A stretch of 64,000 nucleotides of DNA from Pseudofabraea citricarpa (taxonomy: Eukaryota > Ascomycota > Leotiomycetes > Helotiales > Dermateaceae). Position 1 is the stretch's first letter. Every line of letters starts with the position of its first letter. This document shows, piece by piece, positions 36,992-49,874 of the stretch. The stretch covers positions 1,178,001-1,242,000 of the forward strand of contig JAPWGK010000007.1 in NCBI GenBank assembly GCA_029641185.1. The letters run 5' to 3'. Made by a program: the position numbers and the translations under genes. The notes beneath the pieces were generated by a model. That model was not told the origin of the DNA. It worked only from the letters and a program-made list of their open reading frames with translations, and searched no databases.

Positions 36992-38047
36992 TTATTCTTC
37001 AATATAGCCCGCTCCTTTATAGTAACGCTCTGCGCCAGGATGTAAGGGTAGAGGGGTAGTAGCCATCCTTTTGGGCTGTAAAGGATAGGTGAGTGGACTT
37101 TTTTCTGGCAGCAGATGAGCATACTGCCTTTCTATCTGACTCCTCGTCTCGACCAGACACCAAGTGAGAAGGAAAGCGATATCTTCTGGCAGGTCATCAC
37201 GGACGACTACTATAAAATCCGAAAAGTCAATAGCGGGGACTTCATCATCATGAGTTTTCCAAAATCCAGCACGAATGGAAGCAGGTTCAAATCCATGTTC
37301 ATCCACGAGTCGATTCACAGCCTCTGGCTCTGCTGGAATCGGCCTGTATCCCCTTTCTTCTATCACACTTGCCCACCAAGGGGTCATGATAGCTTCCTGC
37401 AAGACTGCGTCGGCCTTCCCCGCCTCGACATTTGCAATTGCTTGCTCCGGTCGAGTTGTGAATACGAATGAGCCACCCCAAGATTCAAGAGTTTTCTGAT
37501 CAATTCCATGGGCCTCCATGAGTCGTAGTGCCACATATCCTATGAAGTTTGTACCGTCATCCGAAGAGGTTGCGATGCGCAAAGGCAGTTTGGCTTGTCG
37601 TAGTTCTTCAAAAGTGTTGATTCCAAACTTCGGATGGATAGCCAGCATCATGCGATCACGCTGGGGCAGTGTGGCTAAACATCTGAGTCCCGGCATGGGC
37701 CCTGAAGCTGTAAAAATGCCTTCGCCGGTGAGAGCCGACTTCATCAGCTTTGCTGGCGTTGCAATACATAGTTGGACCTCTCCATCGTGGACCTGCTGTA
37801 AGGCTTCAATCCCACCGCCGCGTACATTCCAGATGGCCACCCTGCTTCTCGGCCCTGCTCTATCACAAAACTCCTGAGTAATCCAAGAACAGATGCGATG
37901 AAAATTGGCCTGGCCCCAATCCCCTATAAAATTCAGCGTCACAGAACGAGAGATGGTTGGTTCTCCAGCCTGTGCCATTTTGCTACAGATAGAAGGCAAT
38001 GAATGACTTTTGAGTCTGGGATATTTTGAGATGTCGTTACTCGACAT
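36992..38047 (-). CDS. TAXI-type TRAP solute-binding-like protein without signal peptide
   Basis: Single exon, 351 residues. The sequence follows the TAXI branch of TRAP transporter receptors and NMT1-like PBP2 proteins: LNFIGDWGQANFHRICSWI, WNVRGGGIEALQQVHDGEVQL, then PLRIATSSDDGTNFIG and WWASVIEERGYRPIP. Bacterial relatives are periplasmic receptors that hand dicarboxylates or similar acids to a membrane permease. Here there is no secretion signal and no TRAP permease in the window, so the protein must work inside the cell, perhaps as a ligand-binding or decarboxylase-like protein. It is divergent from the bicupin gene (265 bp) and convergent with the decarboxylase, so its closest partners are both cluster genes. 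Function is inferred only from context. Confidence 0.82.
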   Translation of the reverse strand: MSSNDISKYPRLKSHSLPSICSKMAQAGEPTISRSVTLNFIGDWGQANFHRICSWITQEFCDRAGPRSRVAIWNVRGGGIEALQQVHDGEVQLCIATPAKLMKSALTGEGIFTASGPMPGLRCLATLPQRDRMMLAIHPKFGINTFEELRQAKLPLRIATSSDDGTNFIGYVALRLMEAHGIDQKTLESWGGSFVFTTRPEQAIANVEAGKADAVLQEAIMTPWWASVIEERGYRPIPAEPEAVNRLVDEHGFEPASIRAGFWKTHDDEVPAIDFSDFIVVVRDDLPEDIAFLLTWCLVETRSQIERQYAHLLPEKSPLTYPLQPKRMATTPLPLHPGAERYYKGAGYIEE

Positions 38048-38312
38048 GATATTTACGCTTCAGTAAACAAGATGCTGACGAAAGCAGTCTCCGGGCGTGT
38101 CGGGGACATCTTTCCATTCATTGTCTCTATCCTGTCTTTCCCCGGCTTCCCCGCTCTCCCCGCTCTCCACGCTCCCCTCACTGAAGCAGGTCTGCCTATC
38201 ACAAAGTAGGTATTTTTGGTCATCACAGCATCTGGATATCAGGCTTAAAAATCACATAAATACAATTACTCATAGTCTTATAATTGCCGACACTGGACAC
38301 AGCATTCTCGTC
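38048..38312. promoter_or_regulatory. Divergent promoter between TAXI-like and bicupin genes
   Basis: 265 bp separate the two starts. 38135-38185 is a pyrimidine-rich block on the plus strand with repeated CCCCGCTCTC units, which often surround fungal transcription starts. Shared control of both genes is plausible. No palindromic Zn2Cys6 site stands out. Confidence 0.5.
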
Positions 38313-39332
38313 ATGGCCATCGTTACTGAACTGCTCGACGCTTTCCCACATGACGAATATGTTCGCGAAATCAAACGTGACGAGGAATTACTGTTCAGAC
38401 AACCCAAACTGATGGGCCCAGTGAAACTTCAGAATCATGAATTGTTGAGCGCCCTTCATTTCCCGGTCGACTTTAAGCCAGAAAAGTTTTCGCCTCCGCG
38501 AGGTGTATTCGAATGCGACCATCTCCGTCTCGAGTGGCAGCAAATGAACAGCTTCCGCCAGCCTTTCTACCACCGTAATGCTGACGTTGACGAATTGTCT
38601 TATCAAATCTGTGGCGAGCGCACGCTGATGACAGAGTTTGGATCGGTGGAGCTTCGTACTGGAGACTTCTCTAAAATTCCTGTCGGAGTTGCCCACGACA
38701 ATTATGGTAGAAGCGAGATACATCTACTTATTTATGTCCCTGCGCCAGTGCTTGATGTCGGAACGCTCTCGCGGATCGCAAAGCCCATCATCCCCCCATT
38801 TGAGGGCTGGCAACCGAAAGTTGTGGCAGAGGTGATGACGGAATGTTTGGGTGGTCCAGAATGCGATATTTCTGCTTCAGAAGTTGATGAGACTTTGTTA
38901 CTGGAACACGGGCAAAACATAAACCCAGATCAGCTTCTAAGGATCATGCGACCCGAAGGAAAACAGGGTGTTACCGAGTGGATCTACAAGTCAAAAGATG
39001 TCTGGGTTGGAAACACGCAGGTGAAAAGTAGCGACGCTACCGTATATCGGCGTCACCGCAGAGCCCAAGAGATTCAGTGTCAGATTTTGGGCAAGAGAAC
39101 GTTGATCACGCAGCATGGTATCATTGATTTGGAGCCAGGAGATTTCATCAGTATTCCTAACGGTGTTGCATTCACGGATATTACTGCTGTGGAAAGCACC
39201 CATATCTCAATCTTGACAGCGAACCCTGCTCCAGCCAAGGCTGAAGTGATTAAAGTTGCACAAGCAGCCACTCCAGAAGCTGTCAGTTTGGCACGAGAAC
39301 GTGTAAAATCAAGTCTTGGGGGCTACAGGTAG
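38313..39332 (+). CDS. Bicupin protein, ring-cleaving dioxygenase-like
   Basis: Single exon, 339 residues, two cupin domains. The first has a plausible metal site: YHRNADVDEL gives His and Glu, and GDFSKIPVGVAHDNYG is a standard cupin motif 2 with its His. The second keeps the framework (HRRAQEIQCQILGKRT, GDFISIPNGVAFTD) but its motif-2 His is Phe. One metal-binding and one degenerate cupin is the pattern of gentisate- and homogentisate-type dioxygenases, which open dihydroxylated aromatic rings. I did not find enough to choose a substrate. The upstream open frame was not used because the first ATG that gives a sensible protein is 38313. It is followed 440 bp downstream on the same strand by a dienelactone-hydrolase family gene. 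Confidence 0.82.
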   Translation: MAIVTELLDAFPHDEYVREIKRDEELLFRQPKLMGPVKLQNHELLSALHFPVDFKPEKFSPPRGVFECDHLRLEWQQMNSFRQPFYHRNADVDELSYQICGERTLMTEFGSVELRTGDFSKIPVGVAHDNYGRSEIHLLIYVPAPVLDVGTLSRIAKPIIPPFEGWQPKVVAEVMTECLGGPECDISASEVDETLLLEHGQNINPDQLLRIMRPEGKQGVTEWIYKSKDVWVGNTQVKSSDATVYRRHRRAQEIQCQILGKRTLITQHGIIDLEPGDFISIPNGVAFTDITAVESTHISILTANPAPAKAEVIKVAQAATPEAVSLARERVKSSLGGYR

Positions 39333-39647
39333 CAGTGGCTACAAGTATAATATTAATATTTATCCTATCAATATCAAATTACGTATTCTATGATGGTGAT
39401 CATTCTCCTGTACTGATAATGTGCTGGTTTTCCTTTTCCTTTCCTTCTTTTTCTTATTTTTGGCGAGAGTATTCTCTACCAGGCGGAAAATTATACTACA
39501 AGGCATTTGATCTCAACGAACAGCCCAAAGTAGTAAGCTTATCCGGGTTTGATGTCGTCCTGTACCCAACACCCCACAGTGATGAGACATCGGGAAGATA
39601 GGGTGTGCATCGGGTATAAGCGTTTCGCCTGAATCTGGTCAAAGGTT

Positions 39648-39655
39648 ATATATAG
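39648..39655 (+). promoter_or_regulatory. TATA box flanked by direct repeats, lactone hydrolase promoter
   Basis: TATATATA lies 116 bp before the ATG at 39772. It sits between two copies of GGTCAAAGGTT (39638-39648 and 39657-39667), which could be regulator sites. Confidence 0.45.
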
Positions 39656-39771
39656 GGTCAAAGGTTTGGAGTGGTGCGTAGTCTTAAGAACAGTTCTATC
39701 TACCGTTTGGCAGCTCCTCTACGACGCAAAATTGTTGAGTTCTAACTTTTTAACCCAACCCAAGCAAGAAG

Positions 39772-40716
39772 ATGGATTCTATAAGACAGCATTCCGTTGC
39801 GTGTTGTACCATACCGCCCATCACTACTGCGGATTATGTCGTCAGAGGGAGCTACGAAATCATTGGTGGCACTAAGACTTGTAAGTAGATAAATAACAAG
39901 GCAAATTATACCACATAACTAAACCAAAGTCAAGATGTGACAGGTCCCTCTTCATCATCGAAAGGGATATTCATCGTTTACGATATTTTCGGTTATTCTC
40001 CACAGATCTTGCAAGGTGCCGACATTCTAGCTACCAGCGATAAACACAATCAGCACCAAGTTTTTATACCTGACCTCCTTGACGGGCAACCAGCTGACAC
40101 GACATGGTACCGTCTAACATTATTGCGCAAGCGTCCAAAACTCAAATTAAGGGCTAATTTGCATTGACAGGTTTCCTCCTGACAGCGAAGAGAAAAAGAG
40201 ATCCTTAGGTGGGTTTTTCCAAGGCGTCGGTGCTCCCCCCAGAGCTGTAGCTCGAGTACCAGACCTCATCGCTACATATGAGAACAAATATCCCAATATC
40301 AAGAGTTGGGGAGCCATAGGGGTAGGTCCTTAGAAATCTATCAACTTGAGTTTTTTGAAATATGAGCACTCACTGATCATGTTGTATAGTTTTGTTGGGG
40401 TGGTAAGGTTGTATCACTCACCTCGGGACCTGGTACTCTATGGAAAGCTGCTGCTATCTGCCACTCTGCAATGCTCAGTCCAGACGATGCTTCCAACATT
40501 TCCATCCCATTTGGAATGCTTGCCTCGAAGGACGAGAATGCAGAAGATGTTGATAAATTTGAGCAAAATCTCAAGGGTTCTAAGATCGTCCAAAGATTTG
40601 TTTATCAGATTCATGGTTGGATGGCAGCCAGAGGCAACTTAAAGGATCAGACTGTTGTGAAAGGATATGCTCAAGGATACCAAATTCTTCTGGAGTTTTT
40701 GGCCCAATACTTGTAG
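39772..40716 (+). CDS. Dienelactone hydrolase family protein
   Basis: Alpha/beta hydrolase of 252 residues. Four exons: 39772-39880, 39935-40106, 40171-40321 and 40390-40716, total 759 nt. The nucleophile motif is GFCWGGK with Cys, as in dienelactone hydrolase, created across the last intron. The acid is in LASKDENAED and the catalytic His in HGWMAARGN, so the Cys-Asp-His triad is complete. Bacterial dienelactone hydrolase opens the lactone formed after ring cleavage to give maleylacetate. No signal peptide. Just downstream of the bicupin gene, it fits the step after ring opening. The first intron needs the GTCAAG acceptor; the earlier AAG would give a stop. Confidence 0.88.
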
Positions 40717-41914
40717 GCTTCGATGTAATTCAAGTTAATAGTAAGACATGTCAGCTTCTACAAGCTTAGCTTATTATCGAATTCAAACTCAAACACATGA
40801 TGCACATAGAATTGAATTTATGCCGCATAATATTAAGAGATAATTTATAGTTCATTATCTTTCTTCTCATGATATATGTATTATTACTTTACTGGGATTA
40901 TAGGAAAGAACTCCTGTAGTTCTGTAACCAGTCTTAATAAGCGAGGAATACTTATATCGGTAGTATCCCTCCTATTCCGCAGCATGATCAATCAATCATT
41001 ATAATAACTAAACTAACTGATATCTCCTACAAGAATGTTCACCATGTGATACCAATAGTTGTTGTTAAGGAAGAGAAAAAGAAAAAAATACTAATCTAAG
41101 GTGTTTTTTTGTGAGTAATATTATCCACAAATTAAGTAGAAAGTCAAGATAGAATATGTTAAAAGATAATAACCAAAAATTTTAAAATCACAGATTCTTT
41201 CTAGCATTCATAAGACAAAAGTAGAGTTATAGGAATCTTGTCATACAACATTAGCTTACTTACGCTAATAATATATATTTGGAATGGTAAAACAATTCCC
41301 TATTTACCTTCAGAATGTTTACACTAATGTCAACATATTTCGACTGCTAGCAAGAATTCACTCAGCTTCTGTGCTTACAGACCCTTCAAAGAATTTAATC
41401 CGCTGTTTCCCCTCGGGGAGGGGTTTCCTCTAACTCCCCATATCTCTAGTTCCGGGGAGCGGGGCGTTAGGATACTAAGGTTCTACTTGGTCCTCAAGGT
41501 AAAAGTCACTTACACCAAGAGTTTTGAAGAATTCTTCAATTGTCGGGGATCTAGCCCAATGAAGCTAATAAGAGCCGTGAAGATTCGGTAGAGAATTTGG
41601 AAGTACTACGCTAGAGTATCATCACATAGATGTCATTCTTAGAACCCGGGTATGATATCCGGCTTCGGTCTTCGGTCTTAAGTGATTCCCCGACAGAGAG
41701 TAGATCATTTGGTCTCAAATCAGTAAAATATGATTGGATAAGTAATAATACTTAGTGGCACTGTTTATTCTCGGGCATCGGAGCAGATTAGGTGCCGATT
41801 CGATGCCGACTACACACGAACCTCTAGGTCGGTATAACACCAGAAAACTTTCCTCCAAAGACAAAAAAGAAAAAACAGAGGCTTAAGTCAGGTGCAAAAA
41901 AATTGTTGTTAAAG
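40717..41914. other. Intergenic, moderately AT-rich
   Basis: 1.2 kb with no recognised gene. AT-richness increases around 40750-41350. 41400-41470 contains a G/C-rich block with CCCCTCGGGGAGGGG-type partial inverted repeats. It must contain the P450 promoter. Confidence 0.5.
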
Positions 41915-43658
41915 ATGCTCAATCAATCTTCAGCCTTTGAGAAGGGTACACTAATAGTTTTCGTGGCTGTTGCGATCTCCACAGTAAGTAAGCTGTTATT
42001 CCTCCCCGAAACCCACGAAAAGAAATGTTGTAATGATTTTATTACGCATAGCAAATGCTTACAAACAGCTAGATTATAGTCTACAATATTCTTACGAATC
42101 CCTTGTTGCGATTGCCGGGACCCTGGTACACCAATTTCTCATCAGGCATCCTCAAATACAAAATCATCAAAGGGCAAAGAGCTTTATATGTTCACGAACT
42201 CCATTGCAAATACGGTTAGTACCAAAACCTACGAATCACGACATAAACTTATCCATATCTGTTACTAACTACTGTAGGTGCTGTTGTTAGGGTGGCCCCG
42301 AATGAAGTACACGTTTCCGATGTAGCGGCTACAAAGCAGATTCATAATGTCAAAAGCTCCTTCAAAAAGTCGCCGTGGTACAAGTCTTTCACGCCTCCAA
42401 CGGTTACAAATGTGTTCAATACAAGTGACATCGACGTTCATCGTCATCTCAGGCGGCTTCTTTCATCACCAATGTCGGAATCCTCGCTAAAGCAGGTTGA
42501 AGTGTACATTCGCCGGAACATGGACCTCGCAGTTAAAGGAATATCAGAGGAGATGGTGCATCGGGGTGCAGCGGATGTTTTTAAGTGGTGGATGTTCATG
42601 GCGACTGATGTGATCGGAGAGCTAAGTTTTGGGGAATCCTTCAAGATGCTGGAGTCTGGCAAGGTAAGTGCACGCTTCTCCCTACGAGCGCACGCAAGAT
42701 CGCCAATCTGGGGGTAACTAAGCTGATTGGAAATCATAGAAAAATCAATACATTCTGGATATCGAAACAAATGGGCTTGCCGGGGGCATTCGCGGAACCT
42801 TTCCATTTATGGCCAGAGTATCAAAAGTGATCCCCATACCTGCTTTCGAGGCAGCAGCCGAATCTGCGAAGCGCCTGCGGCAGTACGCAGAACAGTCAGT
42901 TGCGCGATCAAAACGAATAGCCGCCGAAGTTGAAGCCTATCCAATGCTTCTTAAGAAACTATTCCGTAGCGATGAAAACGGGTTGTCTGATGGAGATATT
43001 GTGAATAATTCAATGGCATTCATTATCGCAGGCAGCGATACGACAGCGAACACCATGACCTACCTGACTTGGGCAGTGTGTAAGCATGCTGAGGTGAAGA
43101 AGACACTGGTAGAAGAGCTGCAAGCTCTCCCAGCTGACTTCTGCGAGCAGGATCTCCGCAACTTGCCTTGGCTGAACAATGTTATCAAAGAGACATTGCG
43201 ATTATACTGCGCTGCACCGTCTGCCTTGCCTCGAATAGTGCCAGCGGAGGGCGCTGAATTTCTTGGTCATAGATTGCCAGGGGGCACAACTGTTTCAACC
43301 CAGGCCTACACCTTGCATCGCAATCCGGAGATCTTCCCGGATCCAGAAATATTTCAGCCAAGCAGATGGACCACGCCCACGAAGACAATGAAAGATGCTT
43401 ATATGCCATTTGGTGGTGGATCACGAGGTTGGCCTTGCTCTTCTTGTTTATTTTGGCTGAAAGAGCTAACGTTGCAACACAGTCTGCCTGGGCCAGCACT
43501 TGGCAGAAATAGAGCTTCGCCTGGCAACTGCACTTTTCTTCCGCGAGTTTTCTAGCGCTCAAGTTTCTACACTTGAAGGTATGAATGATGGAGATATGGA
43601 TCCTTGTATCTTTTTTCTGCTTTCCCCGCAAGGTAAGAGATGCTTAATCAGTAGATAA
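41915..43658 (+). CDS. Cytochrome P450 monooxygenase
   Basis: Membrane-anchored heme-thiolate hydroxylase, 485 residues. Five exons: 41915-41987, 42080-42214, 42278-42663, 42740-43427 and 43483-43658, total 1458 nt. Residues about 11-26 form the ER anchor, followed by the hinge LRLPGPW. The I-helix oxygen-activation motif is AGSDTT, the K-helix is ETLR, and the PERF-like segment is FQPSRW. The heme-binding loop FGGGSRVCLGQ is split by the last intron; its Cys is intact. The exon 1 to 2 junction was chosen so that the frame runs ISTVIYNILTNPLL. It most resembles fungal P450s that oxidise small aromatic or polyketide molecules. It lies between the lactone hydrolase and the Zn2Cys6 regulator on the same strand. 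Confidence 0.93.
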
Positions 43659-44253
43659 TAAAATTCAAGTCTTGTACATTGAAAAACCAGAAGTCTTGAA
43701 GTACAGTAAGCGAGTGTTAGAATTTCTAGCCTTACCCGGAACTCTGCCAGATATGATATATTATAGGTCAAGTAAGCGGGCCTTGATGGTAATTCTTATC
43801 CCCCCCCCTTAAGCGCTCGCTACGCGTTTCAGTGTAGCTAATCAACCAACCCAGAAAGTATAACTTTGTAACCGTACAATATTAGTTGATAGAATACAAA
43901 GAAGGGATTACAAGGGAATTATGCCGCTTACTAAAAGTGGTCAGTGTCGCAGATAGAAAAGAAAGACAAGTATTAGATAGAATTTTATATAAGTTCTTAG
44001 GTATAAGTGAATGTATTGACAGGATAATGCACAGAAGTACCTTGTATATTATCACGTGACTACGCACCTAGCCACACCGCTTTCCTTTTGTCTGATTTTA
44101 TTCTTCAGACGCGGGAGCCTTCCCTTGCAAAGGCGGTGAGTCACAATTTACCCTACATCACCACTCGAATGCTGGTTCTGGTGGCTCAGCTCACTCTTGA
44201 ATGTTAAATGTTTCTTGCATCACAATTCCGCCTCCGGGCAGGGCCGACGCGAG
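43659..44253 (+). promoter_or_regulatory. Regulator upstream region
   Basis: 595 bp between P450 and regulator. A C-rich tract lies at about 43800-43808 and a TATCACGTGA site at 44050-44059, about 195 bp before the ATG. No gene was recognised. Confidence 0.45.
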
Positions 44254-46021
44254 ATGGACGTGACAAAACCATCGGCGAAGAAGCAGGCGAAGAGACGATC
44301 GCACTCGAAGGTGAGGAGTGGCTGTCTAACATGCAAGTGAGTTGCGACCCCTCCACCCTCCAAGCACCAGTTTGCCAAACCTTATCTTCAGAACTCGCCG
44401 AGTCAAATGCGATGAAGCCAAACCATCTTGTCTTCGGTGTATCAAATTCGGGATCAAGTGCGATGGCTACGCTTCTCTGAGGAGTATCGAATTGGCCCAA
44501 CGCCCAAGAGCAATTCTGATACCTAAATCTCGCTATATACGTCCATACCCCATTCTCTCCAAAGCGCCGTCGCTGCCACGATTCGAAAGTGAAGAAGAAT
44601 GCCGCTACTTCGAGATCTTCACCGCGAACACTGCATATGAGATATTCCCAAACGTTGAGATGGGGAGGCTGCGGTTGATGTTCCTTCAAGCATGCGAGTC
44701 AAAGGATTCGATTCGACACGCGGTTATTGCGTTGGGGGCATTGGACAAGACTTCCCAGGCATGCAGATCTCAAGGCCCTACTTGTGATACTGTTCACGGC
44801 AGTCATGGCAATATTGCAAGTCATCACTATCGATATGCGGTTCAGGAGTATGCCCGGGCGATCAAGTATGCGCAAATGGACGAGCAGAATGATCTCCGAA
44901 CGGCGTTGATTACATCTCTGCTTATTCTTTCGTTCGAGGGATGGGTGGGGAACCATGAGGTGGCGGTCCAGCAGATTAGGATTGGGATGAGGTTGTTGAA
45001 GGAGTGGAAGGAACGATATACGAAAAAGACCATGTTACGAATTGCAACGCCGGCGCTTAGCGATGAGGAAACTCTTCTGGCACACGTCTTCACCCGCCTC
45101 TCTATCCAATTAAGGGCATCCCCAACCGATAGGCCTTCGCAGTCGAAAGTGGTATCAACACTCCCACCACTGAAAATTGATGTCCCAGCGAGTTTTGAGA
45201 GAATTCCAAAGTCATTCAGCACACTTACTGAGGCTGGGAAATTCTACAGTGATATTGTCAGGTTTGCTGTAACCTTTGTTTCTCAGGGTCTACCGCGAAT
45301 TGCGAGAGCAACTAGTCTCACTGGGACATACGCTGTTGGAGACACCAGCGATATCATACCTCCGGAGATTTCCAAAGCACAAGTAACATTGACGGAGAGT
45401 CTCCATCGATGGATGGCAGCATTTGCCGCATTAAAGAGCAGCCGTGACTTCACAGCTATTGACGAGAAGAAGGCCTTTATAACGCTCGAACTGCAGATGA
45501 AAGCTACCTACATAGGAAGCATCAAATCCCTCGCACAAGATGAGATGGTGTTTGATGCTTATTACGATATATTTAGCGACATAGTTGATCTTTCCGAGGC
45601 GCTTTTGAACTGCTCTAAAGCTTCAAGGGTTCCCAAGTTCAGTTTCGACTCTTCGGTCATAATTCCTCTCTGGTTTACAGGGCATAAATGCCGAGATCCT
45701 ATTCTTCGGTGGCGAGTCATTTCATTGCTTTTGAGATACCCGAGAAGAGAAGGTGTTTGGGATAGTGTTTTTGCTGGCCTAGTTATTGAGTGTCTCAGAG
45801 AATTTGAAGAGGAGTATATGGAGAATGGAGAGGTTCCTGGATGGGCCAGAATAAGCAAGACCAGCTACGATATCGATTTTGAGAAACGTACAGTTGAAGT
45901 AGTGTGTCAGCAACGCACATCTGCAACCTCCGGGGAGCTCGTGATTAGACGGAAGACAGTGGATTGTTATGTTCACACAGGCATCACCTTGGACCAGTTG
46001 GGAGCAATCATTGCAACATAG
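44254..46021 (+). CDS. Zn2Cys6 transcription factor, probable cluster regulator
   Basis: Nuclear activator-type protein of 570 residues. Two exons, 44254-44336 and 44392-46021, total 1713 nt. The zinc cluster is built across the intron: CLTC then K, TRRVKCD, CLRC and KCDGY, six Cys near residues 24-51, preceded by a Lys/Arg-rich stretch that also looks like a nuclear localisation signal. The rest matches the generic C-terminal region of this class with LRLMFLQACESKDSIRHAV and a long helical middle part. Larger open frames starting at other positions were rejected because they miss the first two Cys. Its place at the end of the catabolic genes makes it the natural candidate for substrate-dependent control. 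Confidence 0.9.
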
Positions 46022-46971
46022 ATAGTAATGGGAATGAGTTCTAGGAACATAAGTAAAGCGGAAGGTCATATCTTGTTTGTATTTACCTATATATATAATA
46101 ATTACTTGAAAGTAGATACTCACTCATCTTTGGGTTTATGTTTTAAGTTTTGATGGAGATGATCCGATATACTATGACTTTTTCAGGCATAAAGAAACTG
46201 GGCGAATTATCAATTACAACCCAAGATTAGAACCGGAAGCCCTAAGGGCAAGGGGTATATATCTCACAAATCTTTCTTTAGTTTAGATCTGTTAAGATCT
46301 GTCAAGTCAGAACCTATGATCCTATGATCGACCATTTGGGAAGTAACGTTTTTCGCTATTCGTCACTGGAATGGCAAAGCGAAACCTTGGATTCGGTTGG
46401 CAGAGAGAGGGTTAATATTTAGGGAGAGTATATGCTGCCATCGAAACGAGAGCGTCTTGCTGCCATATGTAAATTATCTATCATTATCGCCTACTATCAG
46501 GAATCTAGTAACTCCATCTCGGGCTTTGATGTCGACAATTCAGCTATGGTCTCCTCTTACCCAAGAACCAAGAACCGACCCCACGACCCCATATATCTGT
46601 TTTTGGATATTGTGTCTCTGATCAACGTCGCTTACAGCCAGTCGATGGCATTAAGAAGGCTATATTTGGATCTGCATCTTGACAATTTATCTGTTGGCAC
46701 TTATGGCCGTGGGTGTTGGAAAGTCAGCTCACATCTTTGGTTACTGTAGTGGGGGATCTCGACCTGGACCAATCACAGGCCCCCATAGCCCCCCCTGCTA
46801 TTGCCTCATAATCAAGCCAAATTGCTTGATTTACCCCTTGTCTAGACTGTAGCTACCTATTCCCCTCCTTTCCTCCTCCTTTCCTAATCCTCCAATCGGA
46901 CTTGTAAAGGGCACACAAACTTAATTCGGCATCTTTTCAAATCTGTCTTCTATCGCAGCGGTTGATTGATT
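46022..46971. other. Intergenic with pyrimidine-rich promoter of the mutase
   Basis: 950 bp. A short open frame at about 46432-46749 has no family features and is not accepted. 46855-46895 is a CCTCCTTTCC-rich block typical of strong fungal promoters, directly before the mutase start. Confidence 0.5.
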
Positions 46972-49233
<2,262 letters not shown>

Positions 49234-49874
49234 TATACAACCCAATTAGATAGCCGAAGGGAAAGAGCAAAAAGCAAGAAAGAGAGATAAAATTATATTC
49301 TTAAGGATTGATTTGGTACTATGCCGACCACTACCTTCATTTTTAGTCCCAAGGTACCTCGTAAATTAAGCTACACAAGTCCTTTTTTGGTCTGCAATAT
49401 GATTAACATTTATGCAAAGGCAGCAGAAACGAGCTGCTCCAAAAGTCTTCTCTACGAAGCTCAATCCCAATAGCAGGTGCATGATTGAGCGCATGATTGA
49501 TCGAATGCCTTGAGGCTTGTTTGACTTAGGCGAAGGATGCTAAAAGAATGGTAACTTTGGTCCGAACTCGCATTTAGTAAAGCAGAGAAGAACCAAACTT
49601 TTGGGTACAATCGGTTTGTGGTATTTCTGATTCTAAACACCTAACCTAAACCCTCGCTAAACATTGGGTTTTCATGTCAAAAACTAGCTTTGGCAGCTGA
49701 AGATTAGGAAGGTCGTGCCGAACAAATTGCAAGAAGAGATTTAATCGTCGCTTAGCATGGATTACATGCACCTAAATACTACCTGCAGGACCAGCACCGC
49801 GAAGTTTCCGAGCCACAGCCAACTAACCCCGCAGCGGCACATCCCGTTACTTCGCTCCGACCAAGAATGTATTG
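49234..49874. other. Intergenic
   Basis: 640 bp, 3' flank of the mutase and promoter of proline dehydrogenase. Nothing else was recognised. Confidence 0.5.

Noticed and set aside
46432..46749. 105-codon open frame before the mutase gene
   Set aside because: No family features, overlapped by another frame and directly in promoter-like sequence.
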